In this document: piece after piece, positions 1 through 8,662 of the stretch
Layout of the letters: every line of letters begins with the position of its first letter
Position numbering within the stretch: the stretch's first letter is position 1
Made by a program: the position numbers and the translations under genes
The notes under the pieces: model-generated
Databases searched by the model: none
Told to the model about the DNA's origin: nothing
The model's input: the letters and a program-made list of their open reading frames with translations, nothing else
NCBI GenBank assembly: GCA_900617975.1
Contig: UZAE01014858.1
Coordinates: 1-11,642, forward strand
Source of the DNA: Rodentolepis nana
Lineage: Eukaryota; Platyhelminthes; Cestoda; Cyclophyllidea; Hymenolepididae
Direction of reading: 5' to 3'
Length of the DNA: 11,642 bases

Positions 1-60
1 GCCGTACTCGTAGACCACTACTCCGAAAAATTTAGCTATTTATGTGCACATAAATTATGG

Positions 61-254
61 TAGATTTATTTGATAACTATTCGCATTTGCCAAGATCGTA
101 ATTTGCAATAAACGTGTTCTGTGCAGTACGTCTCTTTCCTCCCTAGCTTAGCTGTAACTCAGCTGGTTCAAGGAATCTAGCCTGATATACTGAAGATACT
201 GCCAAAGAGATTTCTGAGTCGGTCGAGGCTTTACCAGTGTAGCAGTCCGCTACA
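61..254 (+). repeat. LTR-like direct repeat, left copy
   Basis: This segment is a diverged match to 697-854 in the same orientation. Shared blocks are the start (TAGATTTATTTGATA), the AATAAACGTGTTCTG block, the TTTCTGAGT..CGGTC.AGGCTT block and the end (GCTACA or ACTACA). This copy has 31 extra bases (76-106) between the first two blocks. The conserved AATAAA (107-112 here) sits as a polyadenylation signal would in an LTR, and the copy ends in CTACA directly before AATTGG. The inner boundary is clear and the outer one is not. An LTR or TRIM-type element is an inference. No convincing primer-binding site or polypurine tract was found. Confidence 0.55.
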
Positions 255-269
255 AATTGGGGCGGGCGT

Positions 270-292
270 GCCTGCGATGACGTGTCCCACAA
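270..292. repeat. 23-nt motif repeated inverted at the far end of the window
   Basis: The motif TGCGATGACGTGTCCCACAA and three bases before it lie just downstream of the left LTR-like repeat. They recur in inverse orientation at 11606-11628 with one mismatch in 23. This suggests an internal or leader part of the same repeat family, with another copy starting beyond the right edge of the window. Confidence 0.5.
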
Positions 293-370
293 TATTTTTC
301 AGGCAGAAATATATGCATTCCCTTGAGACCTACTGCTATCGCCAAGGCTGCACTCAGTGAGTCAGTCTAA

Positions 371-657
371 TCAAAGATTGACAACTCTCCTTATGACAAC
401 TTCGCCATGAGCCTGTCTAGGTGGATGAGATACCTCCATAGAGCTCCTGAATTCAAGTGTTATGGCAACAGGTTCGTAAGACCCTTTGAGGACAAAAAGA
501 GCACCGTTGTTCCCCACGGTATCGCAATAATTTGGAGCGAAGAAGACTGTTATGAAACGGCCATCATGCGCCACCTCATAGCCCTACTTCTTAACTTTTT
601 GTTGCATTCACAAAATCTCTATGTGACATCCGGGCCGAATCGGCAACCAACACCGCA
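371..657 (-). pseudogene. PPP5C: Protein phosphatase 5 (PP5) C-terminal fragment, decayed
   Basis: Read on the minus strand, 657 to 586 encodes a block with GVGCRFGPDVT, a stop codon and RFCECNKKLRS. From 583 to 371 a different frame gives GYEVAHDGRFITVF and FAPNYCDTVGNNGA. These are the PP5-type landmarks of the last roughly 100 residues of the PPP phosphatase domain (GPDVT, then RSHEV, then GYEVAH, then SAPNYCD). PP5 normally has TPR repeats plus a catalytic domain, about 500 residues in all, so only the tail is present. Damage is clear: an in-frame stop after GPDVT, loss of the bases coding the HEV metal-binding histidine segment with a frameshift at 584-586, Ser to Phe in SAPNYCD, and a C-terminus that drifts out of frame (an MAKLS-like remnant appears in another frame). 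No intron interrupts the region, which fits a 5'-truncated retrocopy, but no poly(A) tract follows the stop. It cannot be an active enzyme. I am confident of the family and less so of how it arose. Confidence 0.85.
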
Positions 658-696
658 GACCATTCAGAGTACAGAAAATATTCACTCAAAGTATAT

Positions 697-854
697 TAGA
701 TTTATTTGATAAATAAACGTGTTCTGCGTAATACGTTTGTCTTTCCTTCTGCTCGTAGTAGCATGGATAATTTTGGGAGACTTACCGAATAGGAGATCTG
801 CTAGAGAGGTTTCTGAGTACGGTCAAGGCTTATTAAGGTAGCTAATCCACTACA
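697..854 (+). repeat. LTR-like direct repeat, right copy
   Basis: This is the direct-orientation partner of 61-254. It lacks the 31-base insert and keeps AATAAA at 712-717 followed by the CGTGTTCTG block. It ends in CCACTACA at 854. Read on the minus strand both copies begin TGTAG and contain a near GGA spacer. With its partner it brackets the PP5 relic. The match is visibly diverged, so any element is old and inactive. Confidence 0.55.
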
Positions 855-857
855 GTC

Positions 858-3220
858 ATATTTTTAAAATTCAAAATGTTCTAGCCTAGCATCTGAAGCG
901 AGTTTCACATATCCTTGATTCTAACCAGAAAAAGGAATATTCCATGAACCTATAGACTAATATTTTATTCTCGTGGATATATTTGCGCAGACATACAAAT
1001 GTTTGTTGTGTGAAAATTCCAACAAAGTATTAAAATATTATCATTCATGATGTTTCGAGTGCACATGTCCACGTTTTGTCCCCCACCCCTCCCCCGAACA
1101 ACCCTTATAGAGGGAGGGCTATAACATCTAAATTTATGGCTGCCATAAACTGCTTGGCATGCAGGCCTCTATCTCTCCTTCCTCATGGAGATTCTTTCGC
1201 AATTATTTCAATTTCTATGTGCCAATGGAGTTATGGGCACAGTGAACTGAAGATAAGGATATATTTAATTTAAATATAATCGAGATAATGCCTTTAAAAC
1301 ATTGAAAAATCTAATCACAATCCCTCATACGTTTTACCGACAAAATATGGTTTGATTTGCGATGCTTGTAGGAGAAATCGGATTAATTAATCCGTACATG
1401 CTGTATTTAGGAGGCGTAAATTTTATGTTTTGCTTGAAATTAAGTGACCTTCGTGTAATATAGGACAAGTTGTCATTTAAAATGATGCGAGATTATTTCC
1501 AACCAATTGAATGTCCAATACCAACTCCTGTCAATGTAATGAAGATGCAAAAGTGAGAACGCGTGGAACGAGTTAATTGATGCATCTCAAGCGGTTATTT
1601 ACATTAGCTTAGGCCATGTCAATTGGTACATTTCATCATGGGGTGATATTAAAGGTACAATTTGGACTAAGGGAGGGAAGAGTGACAATCAGGGACATTC
1701 GTTTTGAAAGTCAGATGTTTATATTAGCTCTAGTTGTCACTGGGGTTATTAAAACCTTCGTGCCTTCAGAAGAGACTCCATTCGGGCATAGCTAAGTTTC
1801 ACGGAGATGGTAAGATATAAATTATGATGGATGGGGGTTTATAAGAGAGAGTTCGCTTGCCATAAATAAGTTCCAATTCATCTGAGAGTTGATGATAGCT
1901 TACGTTCTAATTCAAAGTTAAAATAAACTAGGTGGTCATGCCATACAAATCTTAAGGTTCATACGATACCCGCCAGCATATGCTGTGATTTACGTTTGGC
2001 ATGAATGACGACGGATAATCTAGTTAAAGTAGTTCAGTGCTCACGTGGACTGTGGTTAGAAAGATCAAGTGGGCTGGGTTGGCTTAATAACTGAATATAA
2101 GGTTTACTTTTGGGTAAGAAGATAACTCAATAACTGCATTCGTCTTGGAGCAACTGTTAAAAAGCTGTTCAAATTGCATCCTTATTTCATCAATAAAATT
2201 CACTCACATTTGCTGTTACAAATACCTGAAAAACTGATGTCACACTTTTACTTAAGGGTGCTTGAAAAATCACTCAGGAAAGTCTTTTAGAAGAGAATAT
2301 TTTCCCAAGGTCAAACCGCAAGAAGACCTAATCAAATATTTTCGCTGGTTTATTGATTACTGAATTCCCACAATCACAACTGACTACGGTAGACCACCTA
2401 TGAAGAAGCCATCGCCAAATTTATTGGCCAACCAAGCGGCCAATCATTAATCTCTAATTTCAGGTCTATTGAAGCAAATTTATTTCGTTGATAAAAAAAT
2501 GGTCATATGAGTAATAAATCTTAGCTCTAATAAGTGGCAACCGAGAGATTATGAACCTACTCACAAATATTGGCTAATCCTGCACAGGTGAATAAATCTA
2601 AAGCTAGTAATTTGAATGCTTCTAATAAAATAGTCTTTTAGTATAGAAATAAGTTCTAGCCATTAAGTTAAAGGAACGATAAAAGTTTCTGAAGTAAGGA
2701 GGGACTTACTTGGCACTTGTGATTCAAGACATCGGCATATAAGGGTACAGCGCTTTCTAGTGAAATCGATAAACATGCGGATTTTATAAAAGATGCAACG
2801 ATTAGGCAATGATAATTGTAAGAAATACATTTTTGAAAACAGTATCAGCTGCGCCAATGATTTTATTTGGAAATATTCTTTTTATTTTTTAATGAATTCA
2901 TTTGATATTCACCTGATAAACTCCTGGGAAGACAAGCAAAATGAGTCCAATTTTTCTTCGTTTGTCATTTCTTGCACTATTGTATTAACACAATTTAAGA
3001 TTTGTTTTAATTGGAGTTCTGGGCCTATTTTCCAGTAGACCATATGCCTCTTGCTCATTATCTTATAATATCACCAGATCCTGATTGCTCTGGGAAGAAT
3101 TGTTTTTACATCAAAAATCCCTCCATTTACATTGTCAATATGCAATATACTGATCGAACACACGTTTAACTTTACCACAACACCATCTCACCTCTTACAA
3201 AAAATTTGATATCCCGTTAG
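858..3220. other. No firm gene; AT-rich intergenic or intronic DNA
   Basis: All open frames here are short and lack recognisable domains. One possible 40-base plus-strand mini-exon lies at 1770-1809 (acceptor after GTGCCTTCAG, donor GATG|GTAAGA, open frame KRLHSGIAKFHGD). A minus-strand frame at about 2660-2850 contains AVPLYADVLNHKCQ before a GTAAGT donor near 2713. Neither can be linked to another exon with confidence. A C-rich stretch at 1081-1096 is unremarkable. I see no repeat of the SINE-like family here. Confidence 0.4.
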
Positions 3221-3251
3221 TTTTCCCATGCAAAGCACCAATCAGGAAACA
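3221..3251 (+). CDS. Possible 31-base micro-exon upstream of the unknown gene (weak)
   Basis: The segment has an acceptor-like context (TATCCCGTTAG before it) and the donor AACA|GTAAGA. Read so that it ends on a codon boundary it gives FPMQSTNQET, which would splice in phase to the exon at 3348 across a 96-base intron. Such a short stretch could be open by chance, so this is only a candidate. Confidence 0.2.
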
Positions 3252-3347
3252 GTAAGACTTAAAGTAATTAAGGCAATTGGCGCGATAAAAATTAGGCCCC
3301 ACTTTTTAAATTTGCTTTTACTCTCTTTTAATAACAAATTATTGTAG

Positions 3348-3408
3348 AAGTCCAAATCCTCAGTAGACTGCAGAGAACGTTGGCAAACACCGACATCTTA
3401 CAATGGAG
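3348..3408 (+). CDS. Candidate internal exon, unrecognised protein (exon a)
   Basis: This 61-base exon begins after a good acceptor (pyrimidine-rich TTTTACTCTCTTTTAAT, then AATTATTGTAG). It ends at GGAG|GTGAAT. It encodes 20 codons (start KSKSSVDCRERW, end TPTSYNG) plus one base. The next intron is only 34 bases (3409-3442), and its phase 1 matches the downstream exon exactly, making an Ala codon across the junction. A stop codon lies just before the acceptor in this frame, so the exon cannot extend left. The protein family is not recognised. Known from memory: very short introns of this size are frequent in tapeworms. Inference: an internal exon of a gene whose 5' end is further left or in unresolved small exons. 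Confidence 0.5.
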
Positions 3409-3442
3409 GTGAATGTTCATGAGTTTAAATAATTGTTTTTAG

Positions 3443-3663
3443 CTGCAACCCACGTGCAGTTCTTTAAACGCATTCGTACTGTTTGTACATCGGAAAAAAC
3501 AAACTTTATTTCAGTAGGTTGGTGGTGGTTCGGAGTAACAGAATATAAAGTTGACACAGGACATCAAATGGAATTCACAGCATTTTCAGTTCCTATTAGA
3601 CAATCAGAAGAACTGTTGGTTTCGCATTGTTCGCATTTCACCACTGATCAAATTGGAGTAACT
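3443..3663 (+). CDS. Candidate internal exon, unrecognised protein (exon b)
   Basis: This is the best-supported exon in the window. It is 221 bases, with acceptor AATTGTTTTTAG and donor ACT|GTAAGT, and is open for 73 codons after completing the split Ala codon. It begins with THVQFFKRIR, has a tryptophan-rich ISVGWWWFGVTEYKV, then SVPIRQSEELLVSHC, and ends DQIGVT on a codon boundary. There is no obvious signal peptide or membrane segment. The mixed polar and beta-rich character suggests a folded domain, but I cannot name a family. The frame runs on past the donor to about 3709, so the exon end rests on the GTAAGT signal. The following intron contains a SINE copy at 3730. The next compatible exon is at 9122, beyond the two assembly gaps. 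Confidence 0.6.
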
Positions 3664-3724
3664 GTAAGTTTTCTTTCCTACCAAATCATATTTGGCGATC
3701 GATTAACTTAAGTGATTATTTGAA

Positions 3725-4137
3725 AATCTGGGGTGTGCGATAGACTTACCTCCACGTGGTGCACCCTGGGCAACGCATATTCTTATACGGCAAAAAGGTC
3801 TATTAACCGGCAGCTGACTCCTGACTTTAAACTGCCATCACCCCACTGTATGTCATATTACACAGCTTTCACAGTACTCATCTCATCTTTTCTCTGCCTT
3901 TGTGTCTGTCTGTCTCCTCTACATCTGCGAATCACTCTTCTGTTCCCCTTCCCGAATTGTTCTCACTTTGATTTCCTCCCTCTGCGAAGCCCGAAGTCAG
4001 CTAAATGGCTAATGATAAATATTCGAAACGCCTGCCATCTGAAATAATAATAATAATCATTATTATTATTATTATTATTATTTGAAAATCTTAACTAGGA
4101 TGAGATACATTATTATATCTCTTTAAACTTGGATTAT
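3725..4137. repeat. 413-bp block identical to 8663-9075, ends at gap N
   Basis: Every base of this block matches 8663-9075 at a constant offset of 4938. Its right end is the last base before the N at 4138, and its partner's left end is the first base after the N at 8662. The block starts in the middle of the left target-site duplication of SINE copy 1. This is the signature of overlapping contig ends left unmerged. Confidence 0.95.
3730..4076 (+). mobile_element. SINE-like element, copy 1 (subfamily I)
   Basis: This full-length copy has head GGGGTGTGCGATAGACTTACC, an E-box palindrome CACGTG, a pyrimidine-rich middle with TGTGTCTGTCTGTCTC, a conserved 3' part (GAAGTCAGCTAAATGGCTAA) and a simple-repeat tail. 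It is bounded by a 15-base direct repeat, ATTATTTGAAAATCT, at 3715-3729 and 4077-4091, although the first bases of the right copy merge with the ATT tail. Such target-site duplications are produced by LINE-type reverse transcription at a nick. There is no coding capacity; the 104-codon open frame across it (3733-4047) runs through repeat sequence and is not a gene. The tail is unusual: (AAT)n, C, (ATT)n. Confidence 0.85.
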
Positions 4138-4138
4138 N
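4138..4138. other. Assembly gap, single N
   Basis: An undetermined base marks a join. It falls exactly at the end of the 413-bp block that is duplicated beside the second N. Confidence 0.95.
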
Positions 4139-4206
4139 AATTGTACTTTGGTTAAGCAATTTTTGAGTCCATGCTGCGGTCGTTATAATTCACTTTGCAT
4201 TGACCC

Positions 4207-4527
4207 GAGGTGTGCGATAGACTTACCTCCATGTGGTGCACCCTGGACAAAGTATGCTCAAACGGCACAAAAGTCTATCAATGGGCAGTTGACTTCTGAT
4301 TTCAAATTGCCATGACCCCACTGTATGCCATATTGGACTACTTCTACAGTACTCACCTCACTATTTTTCTATCTTCGTCTTTGAAGCACTCTTCTGTTCT
4401 CCCCCCCCCCTCTCGACTTCTTTTCCACTTTGATGTTCTTTCCCCTCTGTGAAGCCTGAAGTTAACTAAAGGGCTAATGATAACTATCTAAACGCCTGAC
4501 ATTTGATATAAATAAATAAATAACTAT
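4207..4527 (+). mobile_element. SINE-like element, copy 2 (subfamily II)
   Basis: The copy runs from GAGGTGTGCGATAGACTTAC to an AAATAAATAAATAA tail. It is flanked by TTTGCATTGACCC (4194-4206) and TTTGCATAGACCC (4528-4540), 12 of 13 identical, which are mutated target-site duplications. The middle carries the short TTTTTCTATCTTCGTCTTTG version and a C10 run, placing it with copies 5 and 7. Its substitutions against the other copies suggest an older insertion. Confidence 0.85.
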
Positions 4528-4540
4528 TTTGCATAGACCC

Positions 4541-5483
4541 AAATATCTCATTTAAACCACCCAATCCCAACAGCCATTAATTTGCAGCCAAGGAATGGTT
4601 CCGTTTCAATTCCATGCCAATGAACGTCAAAACCACTATATAAACAGCAGAATACCTCATTGTTTTTGACAAAGCTGAAACATGCACTGCAATTTTTTTG
4701 CTAACAAGTGCTTGCTTCCCTGTCAGCCACTTTTGCTTGGCTAAATTCTAGGTTTGGATTGAATTTAGGCTAGATGGGCATATCAATGTTCTGCTCCTTT
4801 GAAAAACAAAAATAAATCACAATTGTCTAAAAATATGGGAATTTCATAGCCTCCCTTTCGCCCAATCTTTCAAGCCTGCCCTTATTTGAAGAAGCAGTCC
4901 TGATTGGTGTGATGACTAATTAAGTAGTAAGTAAAAATGAAACATGAGAATGACTCGCATAGTGTGGAGGGGAGTTGTTCCAAATCCTAAATGTATTTTC
5001 CAACTCCCGAGATCACTAAGTGTCCACAGCCCATTTGACTCGGATAGAGGGTAGATAACCTTGCATTCTATTGCGTCCCCTGTTGACCGAAATGACCAAT
5101 TGATTCGGACGTCTATGGCACTGAGTATGCACCGTTTAGGATCACGATCTCTGACTTATCGAACGTGCATATTGAGAGCAGCGTCACTAGGCCTATTTAA
5201 AATTGTAAATTCTTTTGTAAAACTATCCAGAATGGCTGAACTAATCGAATTTGACATTGATTTGAGCATATACTCCTGGAATTATACACCATTATTTTAT
5301 ACATGCAATTACTCCAATTCCTCGAAGTTTCCATTACTTAGGATGTTCATAAATTTTTTGACGTTCGTATATTTCCAGTCTCTAATAATACACTTAAAGA
5401 AATTGTAAAAAAATAAGCAAAAGCAACTGGTATGGTTCGTTTATCAAGGGAATTGAGACCTGCCAACTTGTTTACGAGACCAT
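4541..5483. other. No gene recognised
   Basis: This is unique-looking AT-rich DNA. A TATATAAA motif lies at 4637-4644 without a supported transcript. A plus-strand frame at 5061-5408 (begins TTG; contains MHRLGSRSLTYRTC) is open for 115 codons but lacks a recognisable domain. Its second half looks like low-complexity AT-driven sequence, so I do not call it a gene. Confidence 0.4.
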
Positions 5484-5495
5484 AGAGGAAGGAGT

Positions 5496-5744
5496 ATTAT
5501 TTATTTATTTCAAATGGCGGGCTTTATAATACTTACCATTAGCCCTTTAGCTGACTTCAAGCTTCACAGAGGAGAAGAACATCAAAGGGAGAAAAAGTGG
5601 AGAGGGGGAACAGAAGAGTGATTCAAAGATGTAAAAGAGACAGACAGACACAAAGACAGAGAAAAGGTAAGATGAGTACTGTGAAAGTGGTCGAACAGGA
5701 CATACAATCGGGTCATGGTAGTTTGAAGTCAGAGGTCAACTGCC
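5496..5744 (-). mobile_element. SINE-like element, copy 3, 5'-truncated (subfamily I)
   Basis: In minus orientation this copy has the complete 3' part and the AAATAAATAAATAA tail but stops at GGCAGTTGACC, lacking about 75 bases of the family head. A perfect 12-base target-site duplication, AGAGGAAGGAGT, lies at 5484-5495 and 5745-5756, directly at the truncated edge. The truncation therefore happened during insertion, as expected when target-primed reverse transcription stops early, and not by later deletion. It has the TGTGTCTGTCTGTCTC middle of subfamily I. Confidence 0.88.
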
Positions 5745-5882
5745 AGAGGAAGGAGTTACATCAGTGTCTGAAAAAATTTGCAATCGTTTTGATGATTAAT
5801 TTCAAGCTATCTTATTTACACCCCCTGCACTCTTGGTCATTTCGGTTGAAACGCTTTCTAACATCCCAGGTGGGAATCTCAC

Positions 5883-5989
5883 TTTCCACAATCCCCTCCC
5901 AGCCAATTGCAACCAGTACGGTTTACCACTCCAAACAACTGGTACACCCCAGCGAGTATCGAATTTGAGAATTTCCATTTGACAGATAA
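5883..5989 (-). CDS. Weak candidate exon, unrecognised (minus strand)
   Basis: The minus strand has an acceptor-like ATATCCAATCAG and a donor GGAAA|GTGAGA bounding 107 bases that stay open for 35 codons. It includes EILKFDTRWGVPVVWSGK and LQLAGRGLWK. The frame continues in both directions (about 5802-6080). The polypyrimidine tract is poor and no partner exon was found. It may be chance, or part of a gene on a contig that belongs elsewhere. Confidence 0.2.
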
Positions 5990-6221
5990 CTGATTGGATA
6001 TGCCATCTCAAATTATCAAATACTACTTTAAGATTGTTTATATGCAGTTCCTTTCTTTCAAAAACGCACGCAGTTAACACTCTCGAAGTCTTAGCATCAA
6101 ATTGACCAAATTAGCAGAGTGTATGAAATGGTCCGGTCCTCTGAATTTCAAATACCAAATTTACCCTAGAAACGTTTCTTTGGCCGAACTCCCCTAAATT
6201 TATGACTTGCTGAGCCCTTCT

Positions 6222-6267
6222 CCCCCCCCCCCCCCCCCCCCCCCCCCCCCACCACCACCACCACCAC
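6222..6267. repeat. C29 homopolymer followed by (ACC)n
   Basis: Twenty-nine consecutive C residues (6222-6250) run into about five ACC units. The minus strand is a G29 tract, so it can form G-quadruplex structures. The length is likely unreliable in any assembly. Confidence 0.95.
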
Positions 6268-6972
6268 TTCAACCAGATTTGTAAAACAGTTGATTCATTC
6301 AGTCTTTGTGATTGCCGCGGTTGCGTGTGTGTGTGTTGGGAGGGGTCAACTGAAGATTTGGCGTTTTGAGGTCAAGGCGGGCGTTGATTAGCCGGATGAC
6401 GCATGTTTCCATGTCCTGTCAAAAAACTTGATTTTGTGCTAAATAGGAGGAAGGCTTAGCTTTCAGGAAATTGTTTATGAATGAAAATCACCTACATTTG
6501 TGAAACAGAGAGGCCAAATCCAAACTTATATGACTACATTGTGTTGTGTTCGACGATATGTAAATTAAAGTTTATGTTATTATCGTATCTTCTTTATTGA
6601 AAGGAAAGAATTGGGTTTCAGGCGGTTAATATCGCAGAAATCGTATTGAAAATGGCAACCGACCCATTTAACTTAATCGATTAAAGGACTAGCAACACCA
6701 CTTCCCGTCTCTAAGTTCTCATATGACCATCAAAAGGGAAGTTGAACAAGATCGGTAAGGATCTGTCACTTGTAAGCTCGTTCCTAGAGGAGGAAAATGC
6801 ACTCTCCCCAAGGACATTCAGTCTGTAATTTTCGGGTGCTTTAATTAATTTGAAAGACAGGAGTGGTTTAAATGCGACATATCAGGACTTTTTCCTTTGT
6901 CAGTTTTATGGCAGTGGCGATAGAGATAATTAAGCTGTTGGATAGAAATTAATGGGATTTAACCACAATAAT

Positions 6973-7304
6973 GGGGTATGTGATGGACTTACCTCTACGT
7001 GAAGTACCTTCAGCGACATATGCCCACACGGCAAAAACGTCCATTAACCGGCAGTTAACTTCTGACTTCAAACTACCATGACCCCACTATATACCATGTT
7101 CCTCCACTTTCACAGTACTCACTTCATCATTTATCTGCCTTTGTGTCTGTCTGTCTCTTTTAGAGCTGTGAATCACTATTCTATCCCCCCTCTCGACTTT
7201 CTGTTACTTTAATGTTTCTCATCCTCTCTGTGAAGCCCGAAGTCAGCCAACGGGCTAATAATAACTATCAAAACGCTGTCATTTGAAATAAATAAATAAA
7301 CAAT
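6973..7304 (+). mobile_element. SINE-like element, copy 4 (subfamily I, diverged)
   Basis: The full-length copy starts GGGGTATGTGATGGACTTACC and ends GAAATAAATAAATAAACAAT. Flanks CCACAATAAT (6963-6972) and CCACTATAAT (7305-7314) agree at 9 of 10 positions, fitting a decayed target-site duplication. It lacks the CACGTG palindrome (CTACGTGAAG here). Its pyrimidine tract has mutated to end in CTCTTTTAG (AG at 7162-7163), a good 3' splice-site match. Confidence 0.82.
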
Positions 7305-7314
7305 CCACTATAAT

Positions 7315-8310
7315 TAAATTAATATTCCATTCAATTTTGTCACAACCGGAGGGTAAGTAGGTGAAAAGACGCCGAAAGAAGAGACTGTAGATGCATTAGA
7401 ACCTCAATCTGGAATGCCGTAATCATATCTTCCAACAATCCTTTATCTCATTAAGTCTGCCCCTTTTTCATACCACTATCAGGAGACTCAACCAGATATT
7501 TGACACTCTTGACATACCAACAGTCATTGCGTCTAATAGCGTCACCCAGGTCCAATCAACTTGATTTGGGGACTTGTATTGGAGTCTCGGTATCTCCTCC
7601 TTTTACTCACCATCTAAATTCGATGGTCCGGAAGAACGATTTGTTATTCATAATCTGAACCACAAATATAGAAGTTCAATTTTGTGAGAAAGGTGTCAAA
7701 CACAGCCTCAAGTTATCATCACTTATCACTTCAACTGACATCATTTTCGGAAAGTCGGGTCGTCTTGTCGTTAAGACGTGCCAGTCACATTTACGTATTT
7801 GATTAAAGGGTAGCGTGATGTTAACCTACCCGAGTGCCTTAGTGACTAACCTGGTTACTGAATGAAAGATTATAACAGATGTTTACCAAACGTCCTTATC
7901 GTAAGATAAGCACATCATGTATCAATCAAACGTTTTCTACTCGGTTTTAGAAAGGACAGAGTAGGAAGCATTAAAATATCAGAATATGATTAATGCACGA
8001 TTAGCCTGTTGGTGGGTTGTGCAGGGCCAAATATGAATGAAGATCATTAAGTAAGTTGAGAGTTCTCCAATTTATTCTTCCAACGAACTCTGCTCCGATC
8101 GACAAGACCCCAATCGCATAGTCGTATGAAGGTGCCAAGCACCAATAGCATTCGGTTAATAATCAATGCATCCGAGGCGAATTTCGCTCTTTTAAACTTT
8201 TTTATGAGTTTAACTATGAATAACTACGGAGACAGACTTTCTCCTGCCACATTTCCATATTTCCTTCTTTATTATCTAGCCATAGAAACAATTTAATTTG
8301 ATGCCTTAAT
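7315..8310. other. No gene recognised
   Basis: No open frame of note occurs on either strand. A short inverted repeat (GGGTAG at 7808-7813 against CTACCC at about 7826-7831) could form a small hairpin. A GTGAGT donor on the minus strand near 7610 follows a short open frame (MNNKSFFRTIEFR) but has no partner. Confidence 0.4.
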
Positions 8311-8614
8311 ATTTATTTATATCAAATGGCAGGCTTTATGATAGTTATCATTAGCCCTTTAGTTGACTTCAGGCTTCACAGAGAGGAAGGAACATCAAAG
8401 TGAAAAAGTCGACAGGGGGGGAACAGAATAGTGTTTCAAAGACGAAGGTAGAAAAAGTAGAAAAAAGGTGAGGTGAGTACTGTGAAAGTATTCGAATATG
8501 ACATACAGTGGGGTGATGGTAGTTTAAAGTCAGAAGTCAACTGCCGGTTTATAGACTTTTTTGCCGTATGAGTATACGTTGCCCAGGGTATACCACATGG
8601 AGGTAAGTCTATCG
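8311..8614 (-). mobile_element. SINE-like element, copy 5 (subfamily II)
   Basis: The minus-orientation copy has tail ATATAAATAAAT and a head ending at CGATAGACTTACC, missing about nine bases of the usual start. I could not find a target-site duplication. It carries the TTTTTCTACTTTTTCTACC middle and a C7-C8 run seen in subfamily II. It lies head-to-head with copy 6, about 50 bases apart across the N at 8662. On the plus strand it presents GGAG|GTAAGT at 8599-8608, a consensus splice donor. Confidence 0.85.
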
Positions 8615-8661
8615 GGGAAGTTCGAAAATTGCACTTTTTTGGTCATATAAATATAAAAATA

Positions 8662-8662
8662 N
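8662..8662. other. Assembly gap, single N
   Basis: An undetermined base at a contig join, directly followed by the second copy of the 413-bp block. Confidence 0.95.

Larger units (their letters stand above)
5757..6962. other. No firm gene; contains a C29 tract
   Basis: Apart from the weak minus-strand exon candidate at 5883-5989 and the C29/(ACC)n tract at 6222-6267, I see no gene. A more GC-rich stretch at about 6310-6420 (GCCGCGGTTGCG, a GT run, then AGGTCAAGGCGGGCG) differs from its surroundings and could be part of another repeat family with a single copy here. Confidence 0.4.
4139..8661. other. 4523-base contig segment between two Ns, doubtful placement
   Basis: This stretch lies between two single-N joins whose outer sides share 413 identical bases. 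It starts 55 bases before one SINE copy's target-site duplication and ends 47 bases after another copy, so both joins are in repeat-rich DNA. It holds SINE copies 2-5 and no recognised gene. It may come from elsewhere in the genome or be an allelic insertion. Nothing in its sequence links it to the candidate gene on either side. Confidence 0.7.

Noticed and set aside
254..275. Primer-binding site after the left LTR-like repeat (TGGGGCGGGCGTGCC)
   Set aside because: It starts with TGG as such sites do, but its complement does not look like the 3' end of a tRNA I know, including an unusual base before CCA.
371..590. PP5 segment read as a live exon with acceptor GAAGTAG before GGCTATGAG
   Set aside because: The upstream bases continue directly with PP5-like sequence (GPDVT block) in another frame with a stop, so the TAG lies inside a decayed copy and is not an intron end. 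Key residues are also missing.
2663..2857. Minus-strand open frames near a GTAAGT donor
   Set aside because: Two overlapping frames are open but neither has a convincing acceptor or partner exon; likely chance in AT-rich DNA.
5061..5408. 115-codon plus-strand open frame
   Set aside because: It begins with TTG, has no known domain, and its second half is AT-driven. No splice or promoter context supports it.
5597..5968. 123-codon plus-strand open frame
   Set aside because: Its first part is the antisense of SINE copy 3 and the rest overlaps a minus-strand frame; it is a shadow of repeat sequence.
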